Below are positions 15,904 to 24,819 of a stretch of DNA of 64,000 nucleotides, in pieces. Positions within the stretch are counted from its first letter, which is position 1. The number at the start of each line of letters is the position of its first letter. The stretch is from Alphaproteobacteria bacterium (GTDB lineage Bacteria > Pseudomonadota > Alphaproteobacteria > Micavibrionales > Micavibrionaceae), in contig JAERIN010000003.1 in assembly GCA_016757515.1 (NCBI GenBank), forward strand, positions 17,350 through 81,349. Reading direction: 5' to 3'. The position numbers were made by a program, and so were the translations under genes. The notes below the pieces were generated by a model, which worked only from the letters and a program-made list of their open reading frames with translations, made no database searches and was not told where the DNA came from.

Positions 15904-16596
15904 ATGGCCCAGATGACCCTCTTTGTCGTCCTCTTCGCCCTGCTCCTGCCCGTTGCGCCCGGCGCCTTGCCCATGGCGAGGGCGGCGGCCTCTGTCCCCC
16001 CACCCGCGCAGGAGGAGACGCTCACCCCAGACCAACTGGCCACTGCAACGGCCCCGCGCACGCTCGGCAGCCCCGACGCGCCCGTGACGCTCGTAGAGTA
16101 CTCCTCCCTGTCGTGTTCCCACTGCGCGCAGTTCCACGCGGAGGTCTTCCCGCAGATCAAAGCGGCCTACATAGACACCGGCAAGGTTCGCTTCGTCTTC
16201 CGCCATCTGCCCACCAGCGCCCCGGCCATGGGCGCGGCCATGGGCGCGCTCTGTGCTGCGCCAAACGACGAGGGGGCCACCACGCAGGGGACGGGCCCAG
16301 ACTATTTTGCGCTCCTGGACGCGCTGTTCGCCAGCCAGCGGGACTGGGCCTTCACCCGCGCCTGGCGGGACAAAATGAAAGCGCACATACCCTTGACGCC
16401 CGCCGCGCTGGAGGCCTGTCTGGCAAGCCCCGGCCTCAAGGCCTTTGTCGTGGGGGACGTCGAAAAGGCCGGGCAGGACTATGCCATAGACGCCACGCCC
16501 AGCTTTGTCGTGAACGGCGAATCGGTCATCCGGGGCGCCCAAGACTATGCAACCTTTGCCGGTGCCCTGGATGCGGCGCTGCGCGCCGCCCCATAG
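15904..16596 (+). CDS. DsbA-family thiol:disulfide interchange protein
   Basis: A periplasmic thioredoxin-fold protein of 230 residues. A hydrophobic N-terminus with an alanine-rich cleavage region (LFVVLFALLLPVAPGALPMA) is a signal peptide. The active site is CSHC in VEYSSLSCSHCAQFH, and the cis-proline loop is DATPSFVVNG. This matches the DsbA/Thioredoxin_4 group (ScsC/BdbD-like) rather than classical DsbA. The start codon abuts the rplY stop (0 nt), so it is probably translated from the rplY transcript. Confidence 0.88.
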   Translation: MAQMTLFVVLFALLLPVAPGALPMARAAASVPPPAQEETLTPDQLATATAPRTLGSPDAPVTLVEYSSLSCSHCAQFHAEVFPQIKAAYIDTGKVRFVFRHLPTSAPAMGAAMGALCAAPNDEGATTQGTGPDYFALLDALFASQRDWAFTRAWRDKMKAHIPLTPAALEACLASPGLKAFVVGDVEKAGQDYAIDATPSFVVNGESVIRGAQDYATFAGALDAALRAAP

Positions 16597-16650
16597 AGCA
16601 CGCACGTCGCGCTGGACACGCCCGCCAACGCGGGGTAAGAAGGGCCCACA

Positions 16651-17526
16651 ATGGCTGTACTCGTGGACAAGAACACCAAGGTCATCTGCCAGGGCTTCAC
16701 CGGGACCCAGGGGACCTTTCACAGCGAGCAGGCGATTGCCTACGGCACGCGCATGGTGGGGGGCGTGACGCCCGGCAAGGGGGGCACGACGCACCTGGGC
16801 CTGCCCGTCTTTGACACGGTGCGGGAGGCAAAAAGCCAGACGGGCGCGGACGCGAGCGTCATCTACGTCCCCCCGCCCTTCGCGGCGGACGCCATCTTGG
16901 AAGCCGCAGAGGCCGGCATAGGGGTCATCGTGTGCATAACGGAGGGCATCCCCGCCCTGGACATGGTCCGCGTAAAGCGCTCTCTATGCGGGAGCGCTTC
17001 CGTCCTCATCGGCCCAAACTGCCCCGGCATCATCACACCCGGCGCGTGCAAGATCGGCATCATGCCCGGCCCCATACACGCGCGCGGGAAGGTTGGGATC
17101 GTCTCCCGCTCTGGCACCCTGACCTACGAAGGGGTGGCCCAGACCACCGCTGCAGGCCTGGGGCAGTCCACCTGCATCGGCATCGGGGGAGACCCGGTGG
17201 AGGGCTTCTCGTTCACGGAGTGCCTGGAGCTGTTCCTGGGCGACCCGGAGACAGAAAGCATCTTGATGATCGGAGAGATCGGCGGCACGGCGGAGGAAGA
17301 GGCGGCAGAGTTCTACAAAAACGCCCCCATCAAAAAGCCCGCAGCGGCCTTCATCGCCGGGGCCACCGCCCCGCCGGGCAAGCGCATGGGACACGCCGGG
17401 GCCATCATCGCCGGGGGGCAGGGCACCGCAGCGTCCAAAATCGCCGCCCTGCGAAACGCCGGGTTCGTTGTCGCGGACTCCCCCGCCGCGCTGGGCGACG
17501 CCGTACTCCAAGCCATGGCGGCCTAA
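16651..17526 (+). CDS. sucD: Succinyl-CoA ligase (ADP-forming) alpha subunit
   Basis: The alpha subunit of succinyl-CoA synthetase, which makes ATP/GTP from succinyl-CoA in the TCA cycle. Its 291 residues contain the CoA-binding Rossmann domain ([20 protein letters not shown]), the [10 protein letters not shown] stretch and the phospho-histidine loop GHAGAII. sucC, which nearly always lies directly upstream, is absent; a DsbA-like gene is there instead. TAAGAA lies nine nucleotides before the ATG and could be a short-leader promoter. Confidence 0.95.
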   Translation: MAVLVDKNTKVICQGFTGTQGTFHSEQAIAYGTRMVGGVTPGKGGTTHLGLPVFDTVREAKSQTGADASVIYVPPPFAADAILEAAEAGIGVIVCITEGIPALDMVRVKRSLCGSASVLIGPNCPGIITPGACKIGIMPGPIHARGKVGIVSRSGTLTYEGVAQTTAAGLGQSTCIGIGGDPVEGFSFTECLELFLGDPETESILMIGEIGGTAEEEAAEFYKNAPIKKPAAAFIAGATAPPGKRMGHAGAIIAGGQGTAASKIAALRNAGFVVADSPAALGDAVLQAMAA

Positions 17527-17538
17527 AGCCCGGCGTGA

Positions 17539-17544
17539 TAGAAC
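17539..17544 (+). promoter_or_regulatory. -10-like hexamer of a probable leaderless promoter
   Basis: TAGAAC is seven nucleotides before the ATG at 17552, in the short gap after sucD. Confidence 0.4.
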
Positions 17545-17551
17545 GGGCCCC

Positions 17552-18097
17552 ATGTCCTTCCTTGACGCCCTCACACCCGCACAGCAGACTCTCCTCACAC
17601 GCCTGCCGTACCGGGCGGGCCTTTATGTCTCGCGCGCGGACGCGACTGGGGGGGAAGAGGCCGACGCGCGGGAGATGGCCGCCCTGGCGGGCATAGTGGA
17701 GGCCTTCGCAACGGAGGTTTTTGGATGCGAGACGGGGCAACACATCATCACGCAGACTGTCGCGCGTAAGGCCGAGTGGCCCCGGTGGGGCGATGCGCTG
17801 TCCAACGTGCCAGAGGAGTGCCGCCGCGCGCGGAGGCTCTTGGCCGGACGGGTGGATGAGAAGGAAGTCCACGGCTTTACGGGCCACCTCTTGGAGATCG
17901 CGCAAGCCGTGGCCCTGGCCTACTGCGAGTATGGGGATCGGCCGAGCCTCTGGGGCCGCATCAGCCTTATGATCACGTGGTACGGGGAACGCGCGCGGCG
18001 CACGCGCCTGGGTGCCCTAGGCTTTGCCACCTTCACCCATGTGAGCCCTGCGGAGCGCCGGGCCCTGCGCGCCCTGGCGTGCGCACTGGAGGCCTAG
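17552..18097 (+). CDS. Conserved hypothetical protein next to icmB-like gene
   Basis: A protein of 181 residues starting MSFLDALTPAQQTLLTRLPY. The N-terminal YRAGLYVSRADATGGEEADA is a distinctive acidic stretch, followed by helices (MAALAGIVEAFATEVFG, then GHLLEIAQAVALAYCEYGD). There is no signal peptide or transmembrane segment. I do not recognise a family. The gene is convergent with and overlaps the stop of the IcmB/DotO-like gene by 4 nt. A longer frame to 17468 overlaps sucD and is not supported. Confidence 0.6.
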   Translation: MSFLDALTPAQQTLLTRLPYRAGLYVSRADATGGEEADAREMAALAGIVEAFATEVFGCETGQHIITQTVARKAEWPRWGDALSNVPEECRRARRLLAGRVDEKEVHGFTGHLLEIAQAVALAYCEYGDRPSLWGRISLMITWYGERARRTRLGALGFATFTHVSPAERRALRALACALEA

Positions 18098-21078
18098 GCT
18101 TCAGACTCCGACTTGGCCACGAGTTCGGCCACGATTTCCTCTATCACCTGCCCGATGAGGGCCGCGCGGGTACTCTTGTCCTCGCTGCGCGCCAAGACGC
18201 GGCGGCGGATGTCGTCCCGGGCGGAGCCGCCGGGGTACGCCCTGCCCAGGGCCTGGCGGGCCGGTCCCGCGCCCAGGCGGGTGTACAGGCGCGAGCGAAT
18301 GGCCACGTCCTCCACAGACGTGGACAGGGCCCACAGCTCCGCTGGGCCCAGGGTGTTGTAGAGGTGCTGCTCAAACCGCCCCTCGGTCGTCCCCAGGACC
18401 AAGAGGCACGGCGCGCCCCGCTTCGTCGGCCCGGTGAGGTGGTTGCGGATAACCTCCCGCGCGGTGGCGGAGAGACCAAACCGGTCCACCACGTCGTCCA
18501 CGGCCTTGTCCGAGACCGCTGTGCCCATTACCCAAACCCCGGTGGCCAGGTCCACCATGTCCTTGGAGAAGTCGTCCAAAAGCTGTGAGGACAAGGCAAT
18601 CTGCACCCCGCGCTTGCGGCCCTCTCTTACATCCCGGATGATCTGCGCCCGCACCGGGCCGGAGCGCGAAGTTCGGTGGAACTCATCATAGCAAAGCCTC
18701 TTGGGGCTCTCGGACAGCTCTTGCAGCCGGGCGGCGTGGTAGTCTTGGTACTTCTCTGGCACGCCGATGAGGGCATCTGTGCTGATCCACCAGCTGCGCA
18801 CCAGGGCATGTCGCGCCAGCATGTACATGAGGGACGTCTGCCGGTCTGCGCTCGCATCCCCCTGCGGGGCCACGTCCATCAGGTCCAGGGCGCACAGCCG
18901 GGCCCCCGCGATGTCAAACTGTGTAACAGAGGACAAAATGGGGAACTCCCGTATCGCCGACGTCACCATGCGCTCAAAAGCGTTGATGACGCTCTCCGTG
19001 CTCACGCCGATGGAGGTCTGTTCTAGCAGACTCCGTATCTGAGGCCGGCGGGCCGCCGTGATGGCGTCGCCCAGTATGGGCACCGCATGCCGCTGGGCCA
19101 ACTCGGCTATGTGGACCTGGCCCAGATCAAACATTTTGTCCACAATGTCCCACCAATAGGGGTCGTTCGGCAGATGCACATTGTGCTTGGACAGCGCCTC
19201 GTCAACCTCTGGCTCCAGCCGGGGGAGGTAGGGTCGGGGCTCCGCGTTCCCTCCCGTGTCTGCCCGCCAGCGGTACATCTCATCCACCACCAGGCCCGCA
19301 AGCTGCGTGATGCCATCATAGGGCTTATCCTGCCCCGGCGGTGTGCAGAGCAGGGTGAACAGCTCCACAAGGTAGGCCCGCTCGTCCAAGAGGGGCTGCC
19401 GGCACCCCAGCTGTGTGTCAAAAGGGTTTATGGCGTATTGGTGCGCCATTTGAAGGCGGTAGTACGCGGCTTCGTGCTGTCGCCCGGGGGGCAAAGCCTC
19501 TTTGATGAGAGAGATGAGGCCCGAAGAGGACGGGCCGATGTCAATGATGGCGATGAGGGGGAGCTTGGACAGGCCCGGCGTGAGGACGGTGGACAGGTTC
19601 TGCGTGTTCAGCATCACAGACTTGCCGGCCCCCGGCTGGGCGAAGATGAGGTCAAACCACGTTGTGGTGACGTTCGTGCCCGTCTGATACGGCCAGGGCT
19701 TCCCGTCTGGACTGCGCATGATGAGCGCGCCCCTCTGGAAAGGGCTGGACGGCCTCTGCCAGGGCAGGAGCTTCATCACCTCAAACATGGGGGCCACGGC
19801 CATGGGCGCCGTCCCCGCACAGTGGATGCCGAGTGCGGAGGACATCACGCAGTCCAGAGGGTCCCCGGAGAAGTCCGAAACCTGGCAATAGCCCCAGCCC
19901 TCCACGGCCTGCATGAGGATGGACAGCTGGTCTAAGATCTTGCCCCGCTCCTCCGCCCGACACCAAGTGGCGAAGGACACGCGCAGGCGGACCACTGGCT
20001 CCCGCCGGGCCATGCGCTGCAGAGCCTCCAGGGAGTATTTGACCTGCTTATTTACGGCGCTGGTCGCGCCCAGCATGGTGGCCAGGGAGGCCTTGAACTG
20101 CATGCCCACTGTCCCGCCGCCCTCCACGAGAAAAGATATGCGAAAGGGGATGCCCGCCTCCACAAAGCGCTTCAGAAGAACATCAAAGCTCGTGGCCTCC
20201 ATGGGTGCGAGGGTCATGTCTGCCCCAGCCCACAAGAGGCCCCCTATGCGCACAACAGAGCGAGTCATCACGCGCGCGTCTGCGGCCATGATCTGGTCCG
20301 GGAGGCTGGGCCACAGGAGGTCAGACTTGTCCACGCGGCTCTTGGGCGCGCGGGGCGGTATCGGGTCCCCCGGCAGACAGGCACGCCACGCCTCGTTCGC
20401 GCGGTCTGGGAACAGAGAGGCGCGCACGCGCCGCAGCGCCTCGTGCACCTCCAAGACCTCCGCCCGCAGGCCCAGCTCGTCCAACGCGGTGGTTATGGCC
20501 GCAACAAAACTCTTGTGCCGGGTCCGCAGCTCATCCAACCCGCGCAGGGGGTCTTGCGCCTCGGCCCTGTGCCGCAGCGGAATCCAGCCCTTGTTCCTCT
20601 CTTCGGCTTCTGCCAGGGCCCGCTTGCGCTCTGTCGGGGTCAAGAGAATAGGGTGAGTCCACAGGACAAAGTAGGACTCCTCCTTGGCCAGGAAACCCCT
20701 CAGGTGTTCTGCGCGCCCTTCCAGAACATCGTCCATGTCCAGGCCTATGCTCTCTGCCGCCCCACGGGCGGGCTGCACAAAGCCCTCCACCATCTTGCCC
20801 ACATCCACAGGGTCGCGGGCAAAGTGGATTTGCAGAGCATGCCCGGGGCGATCAAAGCGGGCCCCTATCTTTATGGTCGCGCTCTCCACGATCCGCGCGT
20901 ACTCCTCCTCCCCCACGATCTGCCGGGTGCCGTCAATCCGCACGAGGGAGATGAGGGAGCCGTCCGTGGAGACAAGGGTCGTGGAGCCATCCGCCGTCTC
21001 CAGACGGACAAAAGAGGAGAGGGAGGCCTTCAGGGCCTTTTGCACGGGGACAAAAAAGCGGGCAATGGCGTCCATCAT
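18094..21078 (-). CDS. IcmB/DotO-like secretion ATPase (VirB4/TraC superfamily)
   Basis: A 994-residue cytoplasmic ATPase resembling IcmB/DotO of Dot/Icm-type (IVB) secretion and TraU/TraC of IncI conjugation. The N-terminal ~450 residues match the family layout (FFVPVQKALKASLSSFVRLE, then DDVLEGRAEHLRGFLAKEE). Walker A is QPGAGKSV near residue ~490, and the Walker B-like element is KRLCYDEFHRT. The C-terminal part contains LSSQLLDDFSKDMVDLATGV, typical of this ATPase group. No other Dot/Icm gene lies nearby. ATGATG at 21078/21075 follows a TAGACT -10-like element by 10 nt. Confidence 0.85.
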   Translation of the reverse strand: MMDAIARFFVPVQKALKASLSSFVRLETADGSTTLVSTDGSLISLVRIDGTRQIVGEEEYARIVESATIKIGARFDRPGHALQIHFARDPVDVGKMVEGFVQPARGAAESIGLDMDDVLEGRAEHLRGFLAKEESYFVLWTHPILLTPTERKRALAEAEERNKGWIPLRHRAEAQDPLRGLDELRTRHKSFVAAITTALDELGLRAEVLEVHEALRRVRASLFPDRANEAWRACLPGDPIPPRAPKSRVDKSDLLWPSLPDQIMAADARVMTRSVVRIGGLLWAGADMTLAPMEATSFDVLLKRFVEAGIPFRISFLVEGGGTVGMQFKASLATMLGATSAVNKQVKYSLEALQRMARREPVVRLRVSFATWCRAEERGKILDQLSILMQAVEGWGYCQVSDFSGDPLDCVMSSALGIHCAGTAPMAVAPMFEVMKLLPWQRPSSPFQRGALIMRSPDGKPWPYQTGTNVTTTWFDLIFAQPGAGKSVMLNTQNLSTVLTPGLSKLPLIAIIDIGPSSSGLISLIKEALPPGRQHEAAYYRLQMAHQYAINPFDTQLGCRQPLLDERAYLVELFTLLCTPPGQDKPYDGITQLAGLVVDEMYRWRADTGGNAEPRPYLPRLEPEVDEALSKHNVHLPNDPYWWDIVDKMFDLGQVHIAELAQRHAVPILGDAITAARRPQIRSLLEQTSIGVSTESVINAFERMVTSAIREFPILSSVTQFDIAGARLCALDLMDVAPQGDASADRQTSLMYMLARHALVRSWWISTDALIGVPEKYQDYHAARLQELSESPKRLCYDEFHRTSRSGPVRAQIIRDVREGRKRGVQIALSSQLLDDFSKDMVDLATGVWVMGTAVSDKAVDDVVDRFGLSATAREVIRNHLTGPTKRGAPCLLVLGTTEGRFEQHLYNTLGPAELWALSTSVEDVAIRSRLYTRLGAGPARQALGRAYPGGSARDDIRRRVLARSEDKSTRAALIGQVIEEIVAELVAKSESEA

Positions 21079-21088
21079 AACGCGGCGC

Positions 21089-21094
21089 AGTCTA
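21089..21094 (-). promoter_or_regulatory. -10-like hexamer for the icmB-like gene
   Basis: TAGACT on the minus strand lies ten nucleotides before the ATG at 21078. Another TAGACT on the plus strand (21116-21121) serves coaX, giving closely spaced divergent promoters. Confidence 0.4.
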
Positions 21095-21115
21095 CACGGG
21101 CCACCGCGCGGGCGC

Positions 21116-21121
21116 TAGACT
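21116..21121 (+). promoter_or_regulatory. -10-like hexamer of a probable leaderless promoter
   Basis: TAGACT ends six nucleotides before the coaX ATG at 21128. Confidence 0.45.
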
Positions 21122-21127
21122 GCCAGG

Positions 21128-21850
21128 ATGGACATCCTCGCGGCGGATATCGGCAATACGTGCGTCGCGGCGGCGCGGTGGGCCGGGGGGCAGTTCGGGC
21201 AGGTCTGGCGGGTGCCCACGGGCCAGGCCCTGCCCCGCGCGGCGTTCTCTGGTGCGCAGGTTATGGCCCTCGCAAGCGTGGTGCCGCAGGCAGAGGCGGC
21301 CTTTTTGCGTGACTGCGCCCGCTGGGCCCCGGAGGCGCGGGTGGCCCTGGCGAGCGCGCAGACCGTTCCCGTCAACGGCCCCGCCGGGGCGGGCGCGGAC
21401 CGACTGGTGAACGCTCTAGCCGCCGCGCGGGGCCCCTGGCCCCTGCCTGCAGTGGTGGTGGACGTGGGCACGGCCACAACGGTGGACCTGGTGGACGCGG
21501 CGGGGCGCTTTCGCGGCGGGGCGATCCTGCCCGGGCCTGCGGCGGGTCTGGCGGGGCTCCGCCAGGCTGTGGCGGCGGGCCTGCCCCAGGTCCCCCTGGC
21601 CCGCCCGGACAGCGCCGTGGGGCCTGACACGGCAGGGGCCCTGACCGCCGGCGCGTACTGGGGCCATATCGGGGCCATACAGGGCGTGATCGCGGCCATG
21701 GCGGCGGAGATCGGGGCGCAGCCCTATAGCATCGCCACCGGCGGCCTGGCCCCCGCGCTCGCCCCAGACCTGGCCCCGGACGCCCTCGTCCCGGACCTGA
21801 CCCTGCGCGGGCTGGTGGCCATGGCGCGCCTTGGGGCGGCGGGGCCGTGA
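21128..21850 (+). CDS. coaX: Type III pantothenate kinase
   Basis: CoaX phosphorylates pantothenate in the first step of CoA synthesis. It has an ASKHA fold with phosphate-1 motif LAADIGNTCVAAA, GAGADRLVNALAA, the metal/phosphate motif VVDVGTATTVDLVDAAG, FRGGAILPG and the C-terminal IATGGLAPAL. At 240 residues it is near the family norm. In alphaproteobacteria coaX often lies near nuo/birA and RNase J genes, which is not the case here. Its 3' end runs to within 13 nt of the ilvB remnant repeat. Confidence 0.92.
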   Translation: MDILAADIGNTCVAAARWAGGQFGQVWRVPTGQALPRAAFSGAQVMALASVVPQAEAAFLRDCARWAPEARVALASAQTVPVNGPAGAGADRLVNALAAARGPWPLPAVVVDVGTATTVDLVDAAGRFRGGAILPGPAAGLAGLRQAVAAGLPQVPLARPDSAVGPDTAGALTAGAYWGHIGAIQGVIAAMAAEIGAQPYSIATGGLAPALAPDLAPDALVPDLTLRGLVAMARLGAAGP

Positions 21851-21862
21851 CCCCCCTGCCCT

Positions 21863-21920
21863 ACACCAAGCTCTTATCAAACATCGCGGCGTCGGCGGCG
21901 AGGATCATCTCGTTGTGCGC
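21863..21920 (-). pseudogene. Duplicated 3' end of ilvB (remnant copy)
   Basis: On the minus strand this encodes AHNEMILAADAAMFDKSLV and a stop, which is the C-terminus of IlvB. It matches the end of the intact ilvB (22785-22842) at 55 of 58 bases. It lies 8 nt beyond the mrr stop, on the far side of mrr from ilvB. It marks the original ilvB end, displaced when mrr plus a donor ilvB terminus was inserted. Confidence 0.9.
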
Positions 21921-21928
21921 TCTTCATG

Positions 21929-22783
21929 TCAAATCTTGGCAAACCAGGCGGCATCCACCTGTACCCTCTCCACAACGCCCAGGCCGCGTTCTTTTAACAG
22001 GTCGCACAGGGTGTCGCCGTCTATCAAGTCTATAAAAGGCGCGGCCCGCGTGGCCTCCCTACGCGCCTCAGCGGTAAAACTGCCCGTAGTGATGAAGAGT
22101 CCTTTATCCGCGCGACCTATCATCGCACCCCGAAACCCCCGCACCTGTTCCGGTGTTATGCTCCCTTGGTAACGCTTGCACTGGAAGACGATAGGGAAGG
22201 ACACAAGCCCCATGCGCAGGATGCCCACGCCGTCAATGCCGCCGTCCCCGCTCTTGCCTGTCACATTGACGTCAATGAACCCGCCCTCGCGCAGCAGGCG
22301 TTGAGCCAGGCGCTCAAAGGCGTCCGGGGCCATGTCACGCAGAACGCGCAGCAGGCCATCCCTCCAATCATCTTCCTGGGGTTGTGCGTCAAGTATCTCT
22401 TTTTGCCCCTTCCGTTCTGGCGCGAATTTCTTGTTTTTGTTTTTATTGTCTTCTTTGTTCGCCCTCTTTATATTATTTATTATCTTTTCTTCATCTCCGT
22501 CCAGTGTTTTCTGTCCCTTTTCTAGCAAGACCCACAGTCCGCGCGAGGGGTTGTCTGCATATCCCCCCTTCTTGAGGTTAGTCCTGGCCCACGCGCTGCG
22601 GTAGGCCAACTTTGTTTGTGTGCCATTCGGCATTAACTCGGCCTGCAAGACCTCAGAATAGCCCTCCAATTCGACAATCTTTTCGTTTATCTCTCCGATG
22701 GTCCCGGACCCGCCAAGCTCCTTCAAGGCCTTTATGGTCGGCCATATCAGCGCTTCATCACACGGAACCGCATCCTGCTCCAT
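21929..22783 (-). CDS. mrr: Mrr-type restriction endonuclease
   Basis: A type IV-like (modified-DNA) restriction enzyme, about 284 residues. The N-terminal ~100 residues form a winged-helix Mrr_N domain (IWPTIKALKELGGSGTIGEI, YADNPSRGLWVLLEKG). A lysine/asparagine-rich linker follows, then the PD-(D/E)xK catalytic domain: FERLAQRLLREGGF, GKSGDGGIDGVG (catalytic D) and IVFQCKRYQG (QxK). The linker is markedly AT-rich, unlike the core genome. The ATG overlaps the ilvB stop (TGATG), so translation is coupled to ilvB; a GTG one codon upstream is the alternative start. It is flanked by duplicated ilvB ends. Confidence 0.9.
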   Translation of the reverse strand: MEQDAVPCDEALIWPTIKALKELGGSGTIGEINEKIVELEGYSEVLQAELMPNGTQTKLAYRSAWARTNLKKGGYADNPSRGLWVLLEKGQKTLDGDEEKIINNIKRANKEDNKNKNKKFAPERKGQKEILDAQPQEDDWRDGLLRVLRDMAPDAFERLAQRLLREGGFIDVNVTGKSGDGGIDGVGILRMGLVSFPIVFQCKRYQGSITPEQVRGFRGAMIGRADKGLFITTGSFTAEARREATRAAPFIDLIDGDTLCDLLKERGLGVVERVQVDAAWFAKI

Positions 22784-24522
22784 CACACCAACCCCTTATC
22801 AAACATCGCCGCGTCGGCGGCGAGGATCATCTCGTTGTGCGCCTTGCCGGACGGGATCATGGGGAAGCAGTTTTCCTTCTGGTCCACGCACACGTCCACG
22901 ATGGTCACGCGGTCTGTTTTGAGCATCTCGGTGATGACGCCATCCAGCTCCGCCGGCGTCTCGGCCCGCAGGCCCACGCCGCCGTACGCCTCGGCCAGCT
23001 TCACGAAGTCCGGCAGGCTCTCGGTATAGCTCTCTGAGTACCGCTCGCCGTGGAGCAGCTCTTGCCACTGGCGCACCATGCCCATCCACTGGTTGTTCAG
23101 GATGAAGATCTTAACGGGCAGGCGGTACTGCACCGCCGTGGACATCTCCTGTATGTTCATAAGGATGGAGGCCTCGCCCGCCACGTCGATCACGAGCGCG
23201 CCGGGGTGCGCCATCTGCGTGCCGATGGCGGCGGGCAGGCCGTAGCCCATGGTGCCCAGGCCGCCGGAGGTCATCCACCGGTTCGGCTGCTCAAAGGGCA
23301 AGAACTGCGCGGCCCACATCTGGTGCTGGCCCACCTCGGTCGTAATGAACACGTCGTCGCGGCCCTTCAGGGCCTCCCGCAGGCGCTCCAGGGCGTACTG
23401 CGGCTTGATGATGGTGTCCGAGGGACGGTAGGCCAGGCAGTCCTTCGCCCGCCAGGCCTCTATCTCCGCCCACCACGGGGCGAGGTTCGGCGCGGCGCGG
23501 CCCCCCCAGGCCGCCACCAGGGCCTCCAGCGCACTCCCGGCGTCCGCCACGATGGGCAGGTCTACGTGGACATTCTTGTTGATGGACGAGGGGTCTATAT
23601 CAATGTGGATCTTGCGCGAGCCGGGGGAGAACGCGTCCACCCGCCCCGTCACCCGGTCGTCAAACCGCGCGCCCACGGCAATCATCAGGTCGCACCCGTA
23701 CATGGCCTTGTTGGCCTCATACGTCCCGTGCATCCCCAGCATCCCCAGCCACGCCCGCCCGCTGGCCGGGTATGCCCCCAGGCCCATGAGGGTGCTTGTC
23801 ACCGGGAAGCCCGTCTTGCCCGCCAGGGCGCACAGGGCGGCGGACGCCCCCGGCCCGGCGTTGATGATCCCGCCCCCGGTGTAGAGCACGGGCCGCCGCG
23901 CCTCCGCCATCATCGCCACGGCCTGCTCTATGGCCGCCGGGTCTGGCTCCGTGCGCGGACGGTAAGACCGGCGGGGCGTGTAGTCCTTCGGCCCCATGTA
24001 CGGCGCGTGGGCGAACTGCACGTCCTTCGGGATGTCCACCACCACCGGGCCGGGCCGCCCCGCCTTGGCCAGATAAAACGCCTCGTGGATGGTCTCGGCC
24101 AGGCGCCCTGGGTCCCGCGCGAGGGCCCCGTGCTTTGTGCAGGCGCGGGTGATGCCCGTGGTGTCGGCCTCTTGGAACGCGTCAGTGCCGATGAGGAAGC
24201 TGGGCACCTGCCCCGTGAGGCACACGAGCGGTATGGAGTCCATCATCGCGTCCGCCAGGCCCGTGACCGCGTTCGTCGCGCCCGGCCCAGAAGTCACCAG
24301 GGCGACGCCCACCTTGCCCGAGGAACGGGCGTAGCCCTCCGCCGCGTGCAGGGCCCCTCCCTCCTGCCGCACCAAGACGTGGCGGATCTTGTCCTTCCTG
24401 TGGAACAGCTCATCATAAATGGGCAGGACCGCCCCGCCCGGATAGCCGAACACGACCTCCACACCCTGATCGATCAGGGCCTGGACCACCACCTGCGCGC
24501 CGGTCTTGGGCGTGTGCGCCAT
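22783..24522 (-). CDS. ilvB: Acetolactate synthase large (catalytic) subunit
   Basis: A TPP-dependent enzyme of branched-chain amino acid synthesis (pyruvate to acetolactate). Its 579 residues contain GYPGGAVLPIYDELF, the catalytic glutamate region RQEGGALHAAEGYAR, the FAD-associated centre (LGMLGMHGTYEANKAM) and the TPP motif region beginning VAGEASILMNIQEMSTA. The regulatory subunit gene ilvN, which normally follows immediately, is not present; mrr occupies that place, and beyond the ilvB remnant comes coaX on the opposite strand. Its 3' terminal 58 bp are duplicated at 21863-21920. Confidence 0.95.
   Translation of the reverse strand: MAHTPKTGAQVVVQALIDQGVEVVFGYPGGAVLPIYDELFHRKDKIRHVLVRQEGGALHAAEGYARSSGKVGVALVTSGPGATNAVTGLADAMMDSIPLVCLTGQVPSFLIGTDAFQEADTTGITRACTKHGALARDPGRLAETIHEAFYLAKAGRPGPVVVDIPKDVQFAHAPYMGPKDYTPRRSYRPRTEPDPAAIEQAVAMMAEARRPVLYTGGGIINAGPGASAALCALAGKTGFPVTSTLMGLGAYPASGRAWLGMLGMHGTYEANKAMYGCDLMIAVGARFDDRVTGRVDAFSPGSRKIHIDIDPSSINKNVHVDLPIVADAGSALEALVAAWGGRAAPNLAPWWAEIEAWRAKDCLAYRPSDTIIKPQYALERLREALKGRDDVFITTEVGQHQMWAAQFLPFEQPNRWMTSGGLGTMGYGLPAAIGTQMAHPGALVIDVAGEASILMNIQEMSTAVQYRLPVKIFILNNQWMGMVRQWQELLHGERYSESYTESLPDFVKLAEAYGGVGLRAETPAELDGVITEMLKTDRVTIVDVCVDQKENCFPMIPSGKAHNEMILAADAAMFDKGLV
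22785..22842 (-). repeat. 58-bp direct repeat, copy within intact ilvB end
   Basis: The partner of 21863-21920, in the same orientation with 3 mismatches in 58. The two copies bracket mrr exactly. One copy completes ilvB; the other is a pseudogene fragment. Confidence 0.9.
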
Positions 24523-24607
24523 ACTCTAAGGAAATAGCCTACCCAAGGCCGGAGGGCAAGGGTGCCGCCTCAAGCGCGGCGGCGGCGGCGCTGGACGCTG
24601 TCGGGGG

Positions 24608-24819
24608 CTAGGCCGTGGCAGGCGCAGCCTCACTCATCTCCGCGCGTTGTTCTGCACGCTTCTGTCTTTGTTGTTCGGTGCGCGCATCCTCAACCTGCAT
24701 AAGTATGCCCAAGGCGCGAGCCGCGTCATCGGACTCTGAGTCAATAGACCGTTATCTTTTTATGCGCATTGTTCTTCTATCTCTGTTAACACTTCTCTAA
24801 AAGATATTTCTGACATCAT
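24608..24819 (-). pseudogene. Broken small gene translationally coupled to secA
   Basis: An ATGATG overlaps the secA stop (ATGA, 24819-24816) and opens [19 protein letters not shown], then stops at 24760. In a shifted frame coding character continues (SIDSESDDAARALGILMQVE, then a glutamine/arginine-rich helix) to a stop at 24608. The two halves look like one small coiled-coil protein of about 68 residues interrupted by a frameshift. The first half is AT-rich compared with secA. Function unknown. If the shift is a sequencing error, the gene would be intact. The rest of this ~290-bp interval (24523-24607) shows nothing recognisable. Confidence 0.35.
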
